A DNA stretch of 64,000 nucleotides from Xestospongia muta (lineage: Eukaryota; Porifera; Demospongiae; Haplosclerida; Petrosiidae): the NCBI GenBank assembly GCA_963693285.1, contig OY848917.1, forward strand, positions 8,308,192 to 8,372,191, given 5' to 3'. A program made the position numbers and the translations under genes. Below are positions 25,601 to 37,600 of this stretch, one piece after another. Within the stretch, counting starts at the first letter, position 1. Every line of letters starts with the position of its first letter. The notes below the pieces were generated by a model. The model saw only the letters and a program-made list of their open reading frames with translations. It searched no databases and had not been told where the DNA came from.

Positions 25601-26879
25601 CTCTCTCTTAACCATAGTAATTTACAGCTCATTAATGAGTGGTATATGCTAGAATCAGAAGTTAAAAAATTTAAACTTTTATAAGTACTCTTTATTAACT
25701 TGGTAGTATATTTCCTTCTTTCCTTTGGGATTATTTGGAGGAATATGTATTACAATTCTTGATTCTTACAAGAATTAACAAAATCTGTTAATTGCATTCT
25801 TTTTTGCAATATCAAGAAGATCATGTGATTGATGACATAGCACCAATCTTCTCTCAATAATTATGGTATACAGTTTCTGAGTCAGAATGGAATGTAGGTT
25901 TGTTTTAAGTGGTGCTTTGTGATTGAGTGTCAAGAACACATGAAAGTGTAATACTTACAAAGAAAACGTTTGTGCTATCTATTAATGGAGTAGCAACTAC
26001 AACTATTAATATATTAGTTAGAAAGACACTTTAAAATACAACTCTTACATAAACACTTGCCATAGCCCATAGACAAGGCAGCAAACACATTGCTACCAGA
26101 CAAGAAATTAATTTTTAATGGCTATTAAAACTTTAAAAATTAGACTGGTTCTCTTTTAATACTTTATAACCAACACTTACTGCAGTACTCAAATCTACAG
26201 AAATGTTAAGCATGTGTGTGTCTTTTAATTGTGTTATTTTGAATGCTACATTCTGATTGGACTGCATGAATGATGTATGTTAGTGTCCTAGACCTATTTC
26301 TTTTTGAAGTGGGCAGTGACATCAGACTGTGAGAAAGTTAATTATTCTTTATTAGTCTAATGTTAATTTTTAAAGCAGTTTCCTGGTAGCACTAACATTG
26401 TTTGGTTCAATCTTTTTTTCTTTACTAACACAAAGAGAGCTTATGACTGTTATACAAAGTGATTTTGAAGATTAAATTTTATTTAATCTGCAAGAGAAAA
26501 AACATTTGACTCTCAAGTTTACCATGGCTCCTACATACACAACGGCAAAGGTTATGCTTCGAAAAAAATCTTGGCTTTCTAGCTTCTAACAACAGTCGAA
26601 GTTAGAACTATTATAGACAGTCTTTTTTTACTAAGTTTTAAAGTTGCATCTTATACGAAAACATCAGAGTAAGGTCTTTCCTCGCCTGATCGATTACTTT
26701 GAGGACATTGCGTTATTGATCGATATGATACCTTAAGAAAGCTTTTTTACTGTAAAACACCATCTGTAAACTATCCGTGCTGCTAGTATTATATACTATG
26801 ACGCATACGCAGTGACTAAAACGCGGAGCAAGAGTACCCCATGACCCGTCTCTTAGAATCGATTGTTAGCGACGGAAGC
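22642..26879. other. Intergenic DNA, no recognised gene
   Basis: AT-rich with small microsatellites, for example (TA)n at ~23,842-23,862. It contains a short fragment of the terminal-inverted-repeat element described at 49,043. No coding sequence could be supported. Confidence 0.35.
24572..24630 (-). repeat. Fragment related to the 49,043-49,897 repeat element
   Basis: The reverse complement reads GCGCATAGCGAGGGT, a short spacer, then a (TG)n run. This is the same order as at 49,060-49,110. It is a dispersed fragment of the same repeat family in opposite orientation. Confidence 0.55.
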
Positions 26880-27297
26880 CGAGGACAACACATATTCATT
26901 ACAAGTAGTTAAATAGGAAATACGGCTTGAGGATTGCGCGTTAAATAGAGTGAGTATCACTATGGTTCGTTTCTGCTGTGTACGCATTTGTTAGAGTAAT
27001 TCTATTGGAGAGTCAATAGAGACTCTCGTTTCTCTTTCTTTCGACTGCCATTAAGTAAGAAATTTCTTTTAAAGCAATAGTTTCACGCTATCTGGAGGAA
27101 GAATTTTCTATCAATTCTAATGCACAAGTCTGCAGTAAACTCTTTATTAATGCATCTGGATGATAATTGAAACATGACGAAGTTCCTTCCTTTATATTTA
27201 CCGGTCCTATTTACATCTCGAATTCCAACTAATGAGAGAAAGCCACCTAGAAGACGACTATTAGCCATATATACAGTTCCCAAGCAACCCTTCACCT
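26880..27297. repeat. Direct repeat copy A (~400 bp)
   Basis: This segment is repeated in the same orientation at ~28,600-28,850 plus 29,535-29,640. Shared blocks include TTAAATAGAGTGAGTATCAC, TTTCTTTCGACTGCCATTAA and GACGAAGTTCC followed by TTTACATCTCGAA. In copy B the homology is interrupted by a CR1 LINE fragment, so copy A represents the uninterrupted form. It contains minus-strand open sequence with LVGIRDVNRTGKYK of unknown meaning, and lies just before the ISL2EU-type transposase. Confidence 0.75.
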
Positions 27298-27317
27298 ACT
27301 GACAGCTCAACTGTTAT

Positions 27318-28165
27318 TGACATTGTTTATGTTGTTGATGTTCGTACACAAACAGAAGAGAACTTTGATGAGATTAAGGTGGAGTTAGCTTCAGCTAGAG
27401 AAAAGATATTATTTATGGAGCAAAAATGAAGACGAATAATGAAATGTTAAGATTAAACAATATAAAGTATGATGATTGTAAGGTGGCATTCTTTACAGGG
27501 TATCCTAATTATGGAGTACTTAAAGCTTTATCAATTTTAGGACCAGACTATAGCCTTGTACCACCCAGGTGTTTTACTAAAGAGTAGAACGCCTGGGTAT
27601 GAGGCTATTTTAGGACCAGCTGTTGATGCTTTGAGTTATTCTTGCAAACACAATGAGGACAGGTTTGGTGAAAATCCAAATAAGCAATGTCGGCCACGAA
27701 TGTTACCTCCACAAGAAGAATTTTCGTACATTAATTCCTCTTCAATTAGGACTACTGGAACAGGACCTTACTTATTGTTTTGGTATGTCCAAATCAACTG
27801 TTTCTAGAATTATTGCTTGGATTAACTTCCTGTTCTTGAAGTTTTAAAGAAATAACATCAAGGGCCTCCAAGAGCACTGATAAAAGAAAACATCCAAAGA
27901 AGTTTAGAGTAAATACCCAACTACAAGAGTAATACTAGTTGCCACGTAAGTTTATATTGATCAGCCTTGTCTTCTTGAGCCAAAGGAAATGACATTTTTT
28001 AATTACAAAAATTACAACACATTTAAAGATCTTACTGGTATCTCATCTAATGGTTTAATGATGTTTATGGCATTCCTAAGAATTCATGTGGATGAGCAAT
28101 GAAAAGAATAAAGAACTTTTGACCAGTCAATGCTTATTCATTTAACTGATATTGCTGATAGAATT
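27318..28165 (+). mobile_element. ISL2EU-type (DDE_Tnp_4) transposase, degenerate
   Basis: Plus-strand frames spell a linker or coiled coil (VRTQTEENFDEIKVELASAR), then IKYDDCKVAFFTGYPNYG and LGPAVDALSYSCKHN. The helix-turn-helix segment follows (LGLLEQDLTYCFGMSKSTV, then SRIIAWINFL). The DDE region contains YIDQPCLLEPKEM and FFNYKNYNTFKDLTG. This order is typical of ISL2EU/THAP-linked transposases with a DDE_Tnp_4 nuclease. Several frameshifts, and apparently an internal duplication near 27,545-27,610, separate the blocks. The reading dissolves after about 28,165. It lies between two direct repeats. Not functional. Confidence 0.75.
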
Positions 28166-28599
28166 TTTTGGTTTATTATTGTTTATCTAATTATCATCCA
28201 CAGCTTTGTGCTTTCAAGTAACTGTAGAATTTATATCTTTTGGACAAAATCAAACTTGAACATAATAAACAATACTATAAGTAATAATTATGTTTGTTCT
28301 TGGGAGAAAGCAACTCTGGGAAGAAGTCATCAGAGAAACAGCTATCAAACTGAGGGCAATGTATATCTTGCCACAAGGTCTGGATAAATGTGATCTACTG
28401 CTACTCCCTTTGTGGTATATATACAAAGGTCACATCATTTACTGAAATCAGTCAGCATTTTTCCTTTGGTGTGGCTCGGACGATACTTAGCCAAAGCTTG
28501 AACTCTGAAACCTTTAAGTCCTCTATGTTTCTTCCAGCTAAAAAAGGTCCCACAATATTAGGTTCTGGCTGCTCCGCTACTTCGTTCATGGTACATATT
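28166..28599. other. Unassigned sequence between transposase remnant and direct repeat B
   Basis: Two open frames (28,130-28,387 and 28,390-28,623) have no recognisable domain. I see nothing that can be named here. Confidence 0.3.
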
Positions 28600-29640
28600 A
28601 ATTACCCAGAAATGGTTAAATAGAAATAAGGCGAAAGGTTGTGCATTAAATAGAGTGAGTATCACTATGGTTTATTTCTGATGTGTACGCAGTTGTTCGA
28701 ATAATCATATTGGAGACTATCGCTTTTACTTTCTTTCGACTGCCATTAAGTAAGAAATTTTTTAAAGCAATGTGTCCACGCTATTAAGTTGAAGAATTTG
28801 CCTACCAAGACAGATACACGAGTCTGCAGCAAACATTTTATTCATGCTTTTATTATTATTGTTATTATTAAGAAGCTTTACAGCACAGAGTAAAAATGAT
28901 AAGTGGTAACAAATCTGTGCTGATGGGAGTCCAGCAAACATACTGAACCCCAAAGACATCAATGAATAATAAAGTGTGAATGATGATTAAGTGAGAATCA
29001 ATGATGTGAGTTAGAGATAACACAGTTACTACATGGACATTGGAAATGGAAAGAGCAGGGATTGGAGTCATCGAATATGGAGAAGAAATGAGACCAGAAA
29101 TGACGATTAAGTGAATTAACAGCCTGAGAAGGAGTAAGAGAGAGAATATTGAGAGAGGTTAGAGAGTTCCAAAGACTGGGAAGTCTAGAGAAATAAAAAT
29201 GACGTGAGGGTGTAGTACAAGAGAAGTTGTGCTTTAGTTGAGATTGAGATGATCTAGTACACGAGGACGAATTAAAAGTGACATAGTTGAGGATATTAAA
29301 TGCATCAGGATGGAGAGGAAAGAGATTTTAGAAAGAAAGAAATATCATATACTTCAAGTTGCATCATGAGGGGTAGTAAGTGGAGAGATTGCAGACGAGA
29401 CATATATTCCATACAATATTCATTTAAAATCCACTTTGTTGCACGCTTTTGGACAGACTCTAACAGTTTGATGTCCTTTAACAAATGCGGCCTCCAAATC
29501 TGACAACAATAAGTTAACTGTGAACGCACTAAAGTGAGATGACAATTAAAAAAACCTGACGAAGTTCCTTCTCTATATCTACCAGTCCTGTTTACATCTC
29601 GAACTCCAACTAATTTCCTCTTTCTTCCTCGCATTTTCAT
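28600..29640. repeat. Direct repeat copy B, split by a LINE insertion
   Basis: Left part (~28,600-28,850) and right part (~29,535-29,640) together match copy A at 26,880-27,297. The break falls at the TTTATTCATGC / GATGACAATT position, which in copy A is the contiguous AATGCATCTGGATGATAATT. The intervening 0.68 kb is the CR1 3' end annotated separately. Confidence 0.7.
28855..29534 (-). mobile_element. 5'-truncated CR1-type LINE (RT C-terminus and 3' end)
   Basis: Read leftwards from 29,534: SQLTYCCQIWRPHLLKDIK, LLESVQKRATKWILNEYC and LQSLHLLPLMMQLEVYD. After a one-base frame change come FNILNYVTFNSSS and HFYFSRLPSLWNSL. This is the conserved C-terminal end of a CR1-type reverse transcriptase ORF. 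The element terminates at a short (TTA/TTG)n tail (28,855-28,872), as many CR1-group elements do. The 5' truncation fits target-primed insertion. Open-frame quality is better than in the 7.7-kb copy, so it is probably younger. Confidence 0.85.
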
Positions 29641-30449
29641 GATTTAAAAAAAATTCAATAATGACCTAGTGTATTAGTTTTAATTTCTTATTCCATTCTT
29701 GTCACATGCCCAACTTCTATTTGAATTAGGCTTTTCTTGTTGCCTAATAAAACACAAACACAAGTACCACAAGCTGTCTCTTAGAACGAGTATCAGTGAG
29801 ACATTTCCATTTGGGTTGGGTTACTGATTTTATTTGTATATTGTAGGTTTGTTATGTACAGAAGCTGAGGACAGATATATATTCCATGTATGGAAACTGA
29901 GGATGGAAATTCCATCTCAGTATTGTCATTTACTAAAGCTGAGGACGGAGAATCCAACTTGTATAGCCCTAGTTGATTGTAATTGGATATAAAAAATGGA
30001 ATGTCTACCCATTGATTCCATAAAATATAAAGTGATCGGTGTTTTTCACATTTCAGTATGTGATTCATGCAAATGTGCATACTACAAATGCTGGCTGGCA
30101 CAAGCATTTTCTAACTGTAGCAAAAGTTTTTAAAAGATAAAGAGCTAGGAAGAATTTATATCAGATAAAAAGCTACAAATAATTTTCTAAGCTAGACCCC
30201 ACAAATTGGTAAGCATATTAAAGACTCAATGCCATGACCAAGTTAGGCTAATGATGCTCTGATTCTTTAAATTCCTCAATAATACTGAGATATATGTCAG
30301 TGGTCAAACTAGAATTGAACAAAGTATAGTCTATTGGGTTGGTCTGTTCCTTGTTGCTTCATGGAAAGGGTCTAGAATGTTACATTAAAACATAAATCTA
30401 TTATGATAAGTATAAATAAGGAAGCTATACAACAGTAATGATCTTACCT
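29641..30449. other. Intergenic DNA
   Basis: It contains three short GCTGAGGA(C)GGA / CTGAGGATGGA repeats at ~29,860-29,955. No gene is recognised. Confidence 0.35.
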
Positions 30450-30593
30450 TTAAGTACAAAATTGTTGTTCAACTGTTTTCACCAATTCAATGACAAAAAC
30501 CTCCATAACCTCCAAATCAAATTCTTTACACGTTTCTCGATATACATAACTTCTTTCTTTCTTAGTTTCGACTTCTTCGTTTTTACTCGCCAT
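30450..30593 (-). CDS. Small ORF, possibly a first exon, unrecognised
   Basis: The minus-strand ATG at 30,593 opens a 47-codon acidic/basic-rich frame (MASKNEEVETKKERSYVYRE and on). The TAA lies two bases before a consensus donor AG|GTAAGA. The position 50 bp from a pogo end and the good codon composition suggest a gene start whose frame has been lost, or a short upstream ORF in a 5' UTR exon. No homology is recognised. Confidence 0.3.
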   Translation of the reverse strand: MASKNEEVETKKERSYVYRETCKEFDLEVMEVFVIELVKTVEQQFCT

Positions 30594-30639
30594 AAATGAT
30601 TGTAATAATGTTCATTACTCCGTCACGTACTTAGTAGTA

Positions 30640-31178
30640 CAGTGGAACTCTGATAGTAAGTACCATTTGGGGAAACAAAAAAAAACTTACAGAGCAAGGC
30701 ACTTACAAACCAATAATGTAATTATGTAAGTGTAATTATGTAAACAATGTAATTATGTAAGTGTATATACAGTACTTGTACTGTGAGACCAATTCTGGTA
30801 GTGTGACATCCAATTAAGGTCTAATGTCCTCCTCTGACACAGAATCAGCCTCACCTGAAACCGATTTCGTAAGAATTCCATGCCTCATCTTTCCCCAATT
30901 GATAAAACCAGTTGTTGAGACAAAGGATTCATCTCCAAGAAATCTGGCCAGTGGTGTTGCTTTCTCTAAGAGTAAAGAGCCATTGATGGGTATGTTGTTG
31001 CTCCTTGCCTGTTTAAACCTCTGGAGGAAAGCAGCATCGACATCTTTCTAGCTGGAGAAACGAAAGCGCTTGTAATCGGCGATAAAATTGGAGGATTCCA
31101 AGCTGCGTTTGAGACTCGTGTGTACGGTCTAGCCGGGTGTACGTACTATCACGTGTACGTCCTAGGCGAGTTTCATTG
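30640..31178 (-). mobile_element. pogo/Tigger deletion derivative with TA target duplication
   Basis: Left end CAGTGGAACTCTGATAGTAA (30,640) and right end GGCGAGTTTCATTG (31,178) are imperfect inverted repeats of pogo type. Each is flanked by TA (30,638-30,639; 31,179-31,180). Inside, on the minus strand (31,051-30,820), is a CENP-B-type DNA-binding segment: DVDAAFLQRFKQARSNNIPI, INWGKMRHGILTKSVSGEA. No DDE catalytic domain is present. A 539-bp element that retains only the DNA-binding part is a classic non-autonomous derivative. It ends about 480 bp upstream of the ROCO start codon. Confidence 0.7.
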
Positions 31179-31661
31179 TACGTATACTACGTAAGTGTAT
31201 TTTCCTTATATGGAATAATCCCTGACCGTGTTTCAACAATGGTTAGAACCCAAATATAATGCAGTTGGACACTCCTTCGCGTCGCTTCTCAACGCTCATG
31301 CGCTCCTGCTAAAGAGAAGGGTCTATTTTGATGGTCTAAAGTATTCTATAACTGGTAAAATCACTTCTATTGCATTTAAATCAGTGTTTTTTATGGAATT
31401 CTAATAATATATCTTGAGTTTTCATGTTGTTTGTTAAATAGAATCATGTCTGCATATTGCTAACACACCTTACGTACAATTAAACAAATTTCTCCAAGTG
31501 TCCTATGATAATGAATTAGTACTAAAGCTACCAGTTTTAGTACATTGTTTCTTGTATACAATTTGTCAACTCTGTTAATAATGTATTATTATAACCTCAC
31601 TAGTGATATTTCTGAGTATAGTTAACTATTCCATTTATGTGCATTAACTTTCTTTAGAAAC

Positions 31662-34600
31662 ATGGCTACAGGACTGACTAAGATGTACAAAAAGTGGATT
31701 GTAAGTTTACTAATTAAAAATTTAATTTACCATAAAACTGTGAACATCAATACTATATGTGGTTGGTTATAAAGCCCACAAGACTTTGCATGAAGATTGT
31801 AATATACACATATCCCTGACATACATGTAAAGTATATACGTAGTTATGTGTACCTTTTTTGAAATTTTGTATAAATTACATTGAACTATATTACTATAGT
31901 TAATCCTCTTCATCATATATGTGTAAATGTATTACTATTGTACTCACAACAAACTTGCCTATTATCTTAATAGGCAACTGATATCACATAGCAGGAATGA
32001 ACATTTTGGCTTCACCTTTTTTCCTTTAAATGAAATAACTGTTTATATATCATGGTATATGACAAAGTCATCCAGAGTACTGTCTCATTTCAACAAAAGT
32101 TCAAGGTTTTATGTAAATGATAGAAGTAGGTATAGGTTTGTAGATATGAACATGAGTGTGCTCTGTAGGTATAATCAATAATACCATATCCAAGATACAT
32201 TCCAGTCCACCCACACCATTATTCTCCATAGAATTCTATAGAAATATGCCATAAATTTAGTTCTTTTAAAAGTATACTCTATTGTCTATTAAGTTCAAAG
32301 CAGATATACTTATAGATTTTACCCTAGTTACCTCAATAATAAACAGCACTAAATAACGTTTTTCAAGATTTATGTTCTGTTATGGCAATCAACCTTAATG
32401 ACTAGTTCCATAATATGAACTACAATATAATGTATTCATTCCTAAAGTAAGATTTGTTTAGGAAAATGGATTATTGTGACTATGGGAAATCCCATAGTTT
32501 ATATATTTTACATTGAACTTGACAAGAATAATTGACAACTTATAAAAGCCTACTTAAAGATTCAATATTTCTGTAAATATCATTAAAGGATAGAATAGTG
32601 TATACCTTTTAACTCCTGAGGACAAAACAGTAATTTCTAAAAAGTTACAGTACTGGAATGTACTCCAGATATGATACTATATTGTAATTATTGTGTCATT
32701 TATCCCACCCACATTCCTGTCTCTTAAATGAAAATGTTAACTACGAGCACGAAACTTCTTTGCAGGACAATTGAACTGAATGTCAGCCCAACTCTCTTTC
32801 TTAGTCTTTTGAATCTTGTCCATTGTGTCTATAAAGTGCTTTAAGCATGTAAAGGACAGTAATAAATTAATGTTAGCAGTAACAATTAATTAGCCACATT
32901 ATAAAAATACTTGTAGGTTAAACTTTTTTGGAGCATAGTTCAAACTTACATTTTTTGAGAGGTTCCTCTTAACTGTTACTCTAGATGTGACAATCCTTAT
33001 ATTGATCATTTTTATTATCTAACTTGTCACTACCTAATATAATAGAAGTTTAATTGCAATGTATGATTATGGAATTGTTAATGAAACTAGATTAACAAAT
33101 TAATAATATGAACTAGTTTATATAATAAATCAATTTACAATTATACTTGTTTTTATGGCTAGTAATGAAAACATTCTAATTGTAAAAACTGATTGATTGT
33201 TGCCATAGCCACACACACATGGAGGACACCAATGAGTGTTTAAAGAGGATACACAGATGCACTAGTTCACCATTTAAAACTTTTTTGAGATTTTTGATCA
33301 AAGTGTAGTAAACATGAAGGTGTTAAAGCCATCAAAGCTTAGAGCCCCTTCTTCAAAGATTCCACAAAAATGGATACCTAGTGGAGAAAATGTTTAACAA
33401 TGATATTGCTAATTGTACAATAAGTTATTCACCATATTCTCTTAAGTAAAAGCCATCTTAATTTGTTTCCTCTGTTCCTTTCATTAATACTTATACTTGG
33501 AGACTCGTATTAGCTTACTCTATGAACAAACCCTTTTGTTATTAGACATTATTATTAGTAGTAGTAGTATTACAAGATCATTTCCTATTAGAGCTACAGG
33601 AAATATCCTCATCTACTGCCAAACAGTCTTAGCATAATAACAAACTAACAATGTGGTCAGTAGCTGTTTTTTTCATCATGTCAACATTACATTACACACT
33701 TTGATGGTACACAGCTTAGTAGTAGTAACTTTATTTGTAATTATGAATTTGAAAGGACAAATTATCAAGACACAAAAATGGAACAAGCAAGCAGCCTTTG
33801 AGCAATGTTTTAGCAATGTAGTGAGTTCATATATATAACTGCAGACATCCTTTAATGGTGTGGTAGACAGCATACAGACAGTTTTCCATTGACAAACTTA
33901 TTATACATATTATTTATGGGACTAGTAATTGTTTAGTAATTTTATGTATACAAATTGAGCTTATGTAATCTCATACACTACATCCTTTGTGGACTGTAAA
34001 TCAGTTTACTACTTCTAAACATATTACATGACTACATAGAGCTATATAATATATATTATCATAGTCTCTTTTTACCTTTATCTCTTAACATTTGATGTTA
34101 CTACCTGACATATGGATTTATTATATAGTAGGAGGTAAATAACTATTAACTAATAAAATATGATTAATACCATGGTATTTTTAGTCCTTTTGTTTCCTTC
34201 TTTATATTTGAACTTACAACTTGACATACGGATGTGTTATACAATAACACATAATTGTGATATATTGTAGTATAATAAGTAACTATTAACTAATGAAATA
34301 TGATTATTTTGAAAGTTTGTTTAGACCTTTTGTTTCCCTCTCTTCCCTTATATTTCATGTTACTACCAGGCCTATTGATGTATTATTATATAATAGCCAA
34401 TAAGTCTGATCTATGGTAGTATAATAAGTAAACTATTAACTAATGTAATTGGTTTTCATCATTATTTATTTGGGTGGTTCTTGGTGTAAATTGACTATGA
34501 TGACATCACAATGAAATGACACATAGCGATGTCATCAAATGACACATAGTGATGTCATCATAGGACAAGTTACACCAAGAATCACCCTTTATATTTAATG

Positions 34601-37600
34601 ATATTACCCGATCTTTTGGTATATTATATAATAGTGGGTAAGTATGATCTATCTTAGTATAATAAGTAACTATTAACTAATCAATACGGCTATTGTCATA
34701 GTTTGTTTATCCTTTTCGTTTCCTTCTCTATATTTGATGTTACTAACTGACTTATGGATGGATTATTATATAATAGTGGGTAAGTATGATCTATTGTAAT
34801 ATAATAAGTTACTATTAATTTTTGAAAAAAGGTTATTGTCATAGTTTGTTTATCCCTTTTGTTTCCTTCTCTACCTTTATATTTGATGTTACTACCTGAC
34901 ATATTGATGTATTATATAAAAGTCGGTAAGTCTGATCTATTGTAATATAATAAGTAACTATTATTATTGAAATATGGTTATTGTCATAGTTTGTTTATCC
35001 CTTTTGTTTTCTTCTCTACCTTTATATTTGATGTTACTACCTGATATATGGATGTATTGTGTAATAGCGGGTAAGTCTGATCTATTGTAGTAAAATTAGT
35101 AACTATTAATTAATGAAATATAGTTATTGTCATAGTTTGTTTATCTTTTTCTTTCATTCTCTACTTTTATATTTGATGTCACTACCTGACATATGGATCT
35201 ATTATATAATAGCGGGTAAGTTTGATCTATTGTAGTATAATAAGTTAATATTAATTTTTGAAATATGGTTATTGTTATAGTTTATTTATCCTTTTTGTTT
35301 CCTTCTCTACCTTTATATTTGATGTTACTACCTAACATATGGACGTATTATATAATAGAATGTAAGTCTGATCTATTATAATAAAATAAGTAACTATTAA
35401 TTAATGAAATATGGTTATTGTCATAGTTTGTTTATCCCTTTTGTTTCCTTCTCTACCTTTATATTTGATGTTACTACCTGATATATGGATGTATTATATA
35501 ATAGGATGTAAGTCTAATCTATTGTAATATAATAAGTAACTATTAATTAATGAAATATAGTTATTGTCGTAGTTTGTTTATCCCTTTTGTTTCCTTATCT
35601 ACCTTTATATTTGATGTTACTACCTGACATATTGATGTATTATATAATAGTCTGTAAGTCTGATCTATTGTAATAGAATAAGTAACTATTCATTAATGAA
35701 ATATAGTTATTGTCATAGCTTGTTTATCCCTTTTGTTTCCTTCTCTACCTTTATATTTGATGTTACTACCTGACATATGGATGTATTATATAATAGTCGG
35801 TAAGTATGATCTATTGTAATATAATAAGTAACTATTAATTAATGAAATATGGTTATTGTCATAGTTTGTTTATCCCTTTTGTTTCCTTCTCTACCTTTAT
35901 ATTTGATGTTACTACCTGACATATGGATGTATTATATAATAGATTGTAAGTCTGATCTATTGTAATATAATAAGTTACTATTAATTAATGAAATATGTTT
36001 ATTGTCATAGTTTGTTTATCCCTTTTGTTTCATTCTCTACCTTTATATTTGATGTTACTACCTGACATATGGATGTATTATATAATAGAATGTAAGTCTG
36101 ATCTATTGTAATATAATAAGTAACTATTAATTAATGAAATATTGTTATTGTCATAGTTTGTTTATCCCTTTTGTTTCATTCTCTACCTTTATATTTGATG
36201 TTACTACCTGACATATGGATGTATTATATAATAGACTGTAAGTATGATCTATTGTAATATAATAAGTAACTATTATTATTGAAATATGGTTATTGTCATA
36301 GTTTGTTTATCCCTTTTGTTTCCTTCTCTACCTTTAAATTTGATGTTACTACCTGACATATGGATGTATTATATAATAGCAAGTAAGTATGATCTATTGT
36401 AATATAATAAGTAACTATTATTATTGAAATATGGTTATTGTCATAGTTTGTTTATCCCTTTTGTTTCATTCTCTACCTTTATATTTGATGTTACTACCTG
36501 ACATATGGATGTATTATATAATAGACTGTAAGTCTGATCTATTGTAATATAATAAGTAACTATTAATTAATGAAATATTGTTATTGTCATAGTTTGTTTA
36601 TCCCTTTTGTTTCATTCTCTACCTTTATATTTGATGTTACTACCTGACATATGGATGTATTATATAATAGACTGTAAGTATGATCTATTGTAATATAATA
36701 AGTAACTATTATTATTGAAATATGGTTATTGTCATAGTTTGTTTATCCCTTTTGTTTCATTCTCTACCTTTATATTTGATGTTACTACCTGACATATGGA
36801 TGTATTATATAATAGCAAGTAAGTATGATCTATTGTAATATAATAAGTAACTATTATTATTGAAATATGGTTATTGTCATAGTTTGTTTATCCCTTTTGT
36901 TTCATTCTCTACCTTTATATTTGATGTTACTACCTGACATATTGATGTATTATATAATAGCATGTAAGTCTTATCTATTGTAGTATAATAAGTAATTATT
37001 ATTATTGAAATATGGTTATTGTCATAGTTTGTTTATCCCTTTTGTTTCATTCTCTACCTTTATATTTGATGTTACTACCTGACATATGGATGTATTATAT
37101 AATAGATTGTAAGTCTGATCTATTGTAATATAATAAGTAACTATTATTATTGAAATATGGTTATTGTCATAGTTTGTTTATCCCTTTTGTTTCATTCTCT
37201 ACCTTTATATTTGATGTTACTACCTGACATATGGATGTATTATATAATAGAATGTAAGTCTGATCTATTGTAATATAATAAGTAACTATTAATTAATGAA
37301 ATATTGTTATTGTCATAGTTTGTTTATCCCTTTTGTTTCATTCTCTACCTTTATATTTGATGTTACTACCTGACATATGGATGTATTATATAATAGACTG
37401 TAAGTATGATCTATTGTAATATAATAAGTAACTATTATTATTGAAATATGGTTATTGTCATAGTTTGTTTATCCCTTTTGTTTCCTTCTCTACCTTTAAA
37501 TTTGATGTTACTACCTGACATATGGATGTATTATATAATAGCAAGTAAGTATGATCTATTGTAATATAATAAGTAACTATTATTATTGAAATATGGTTAT

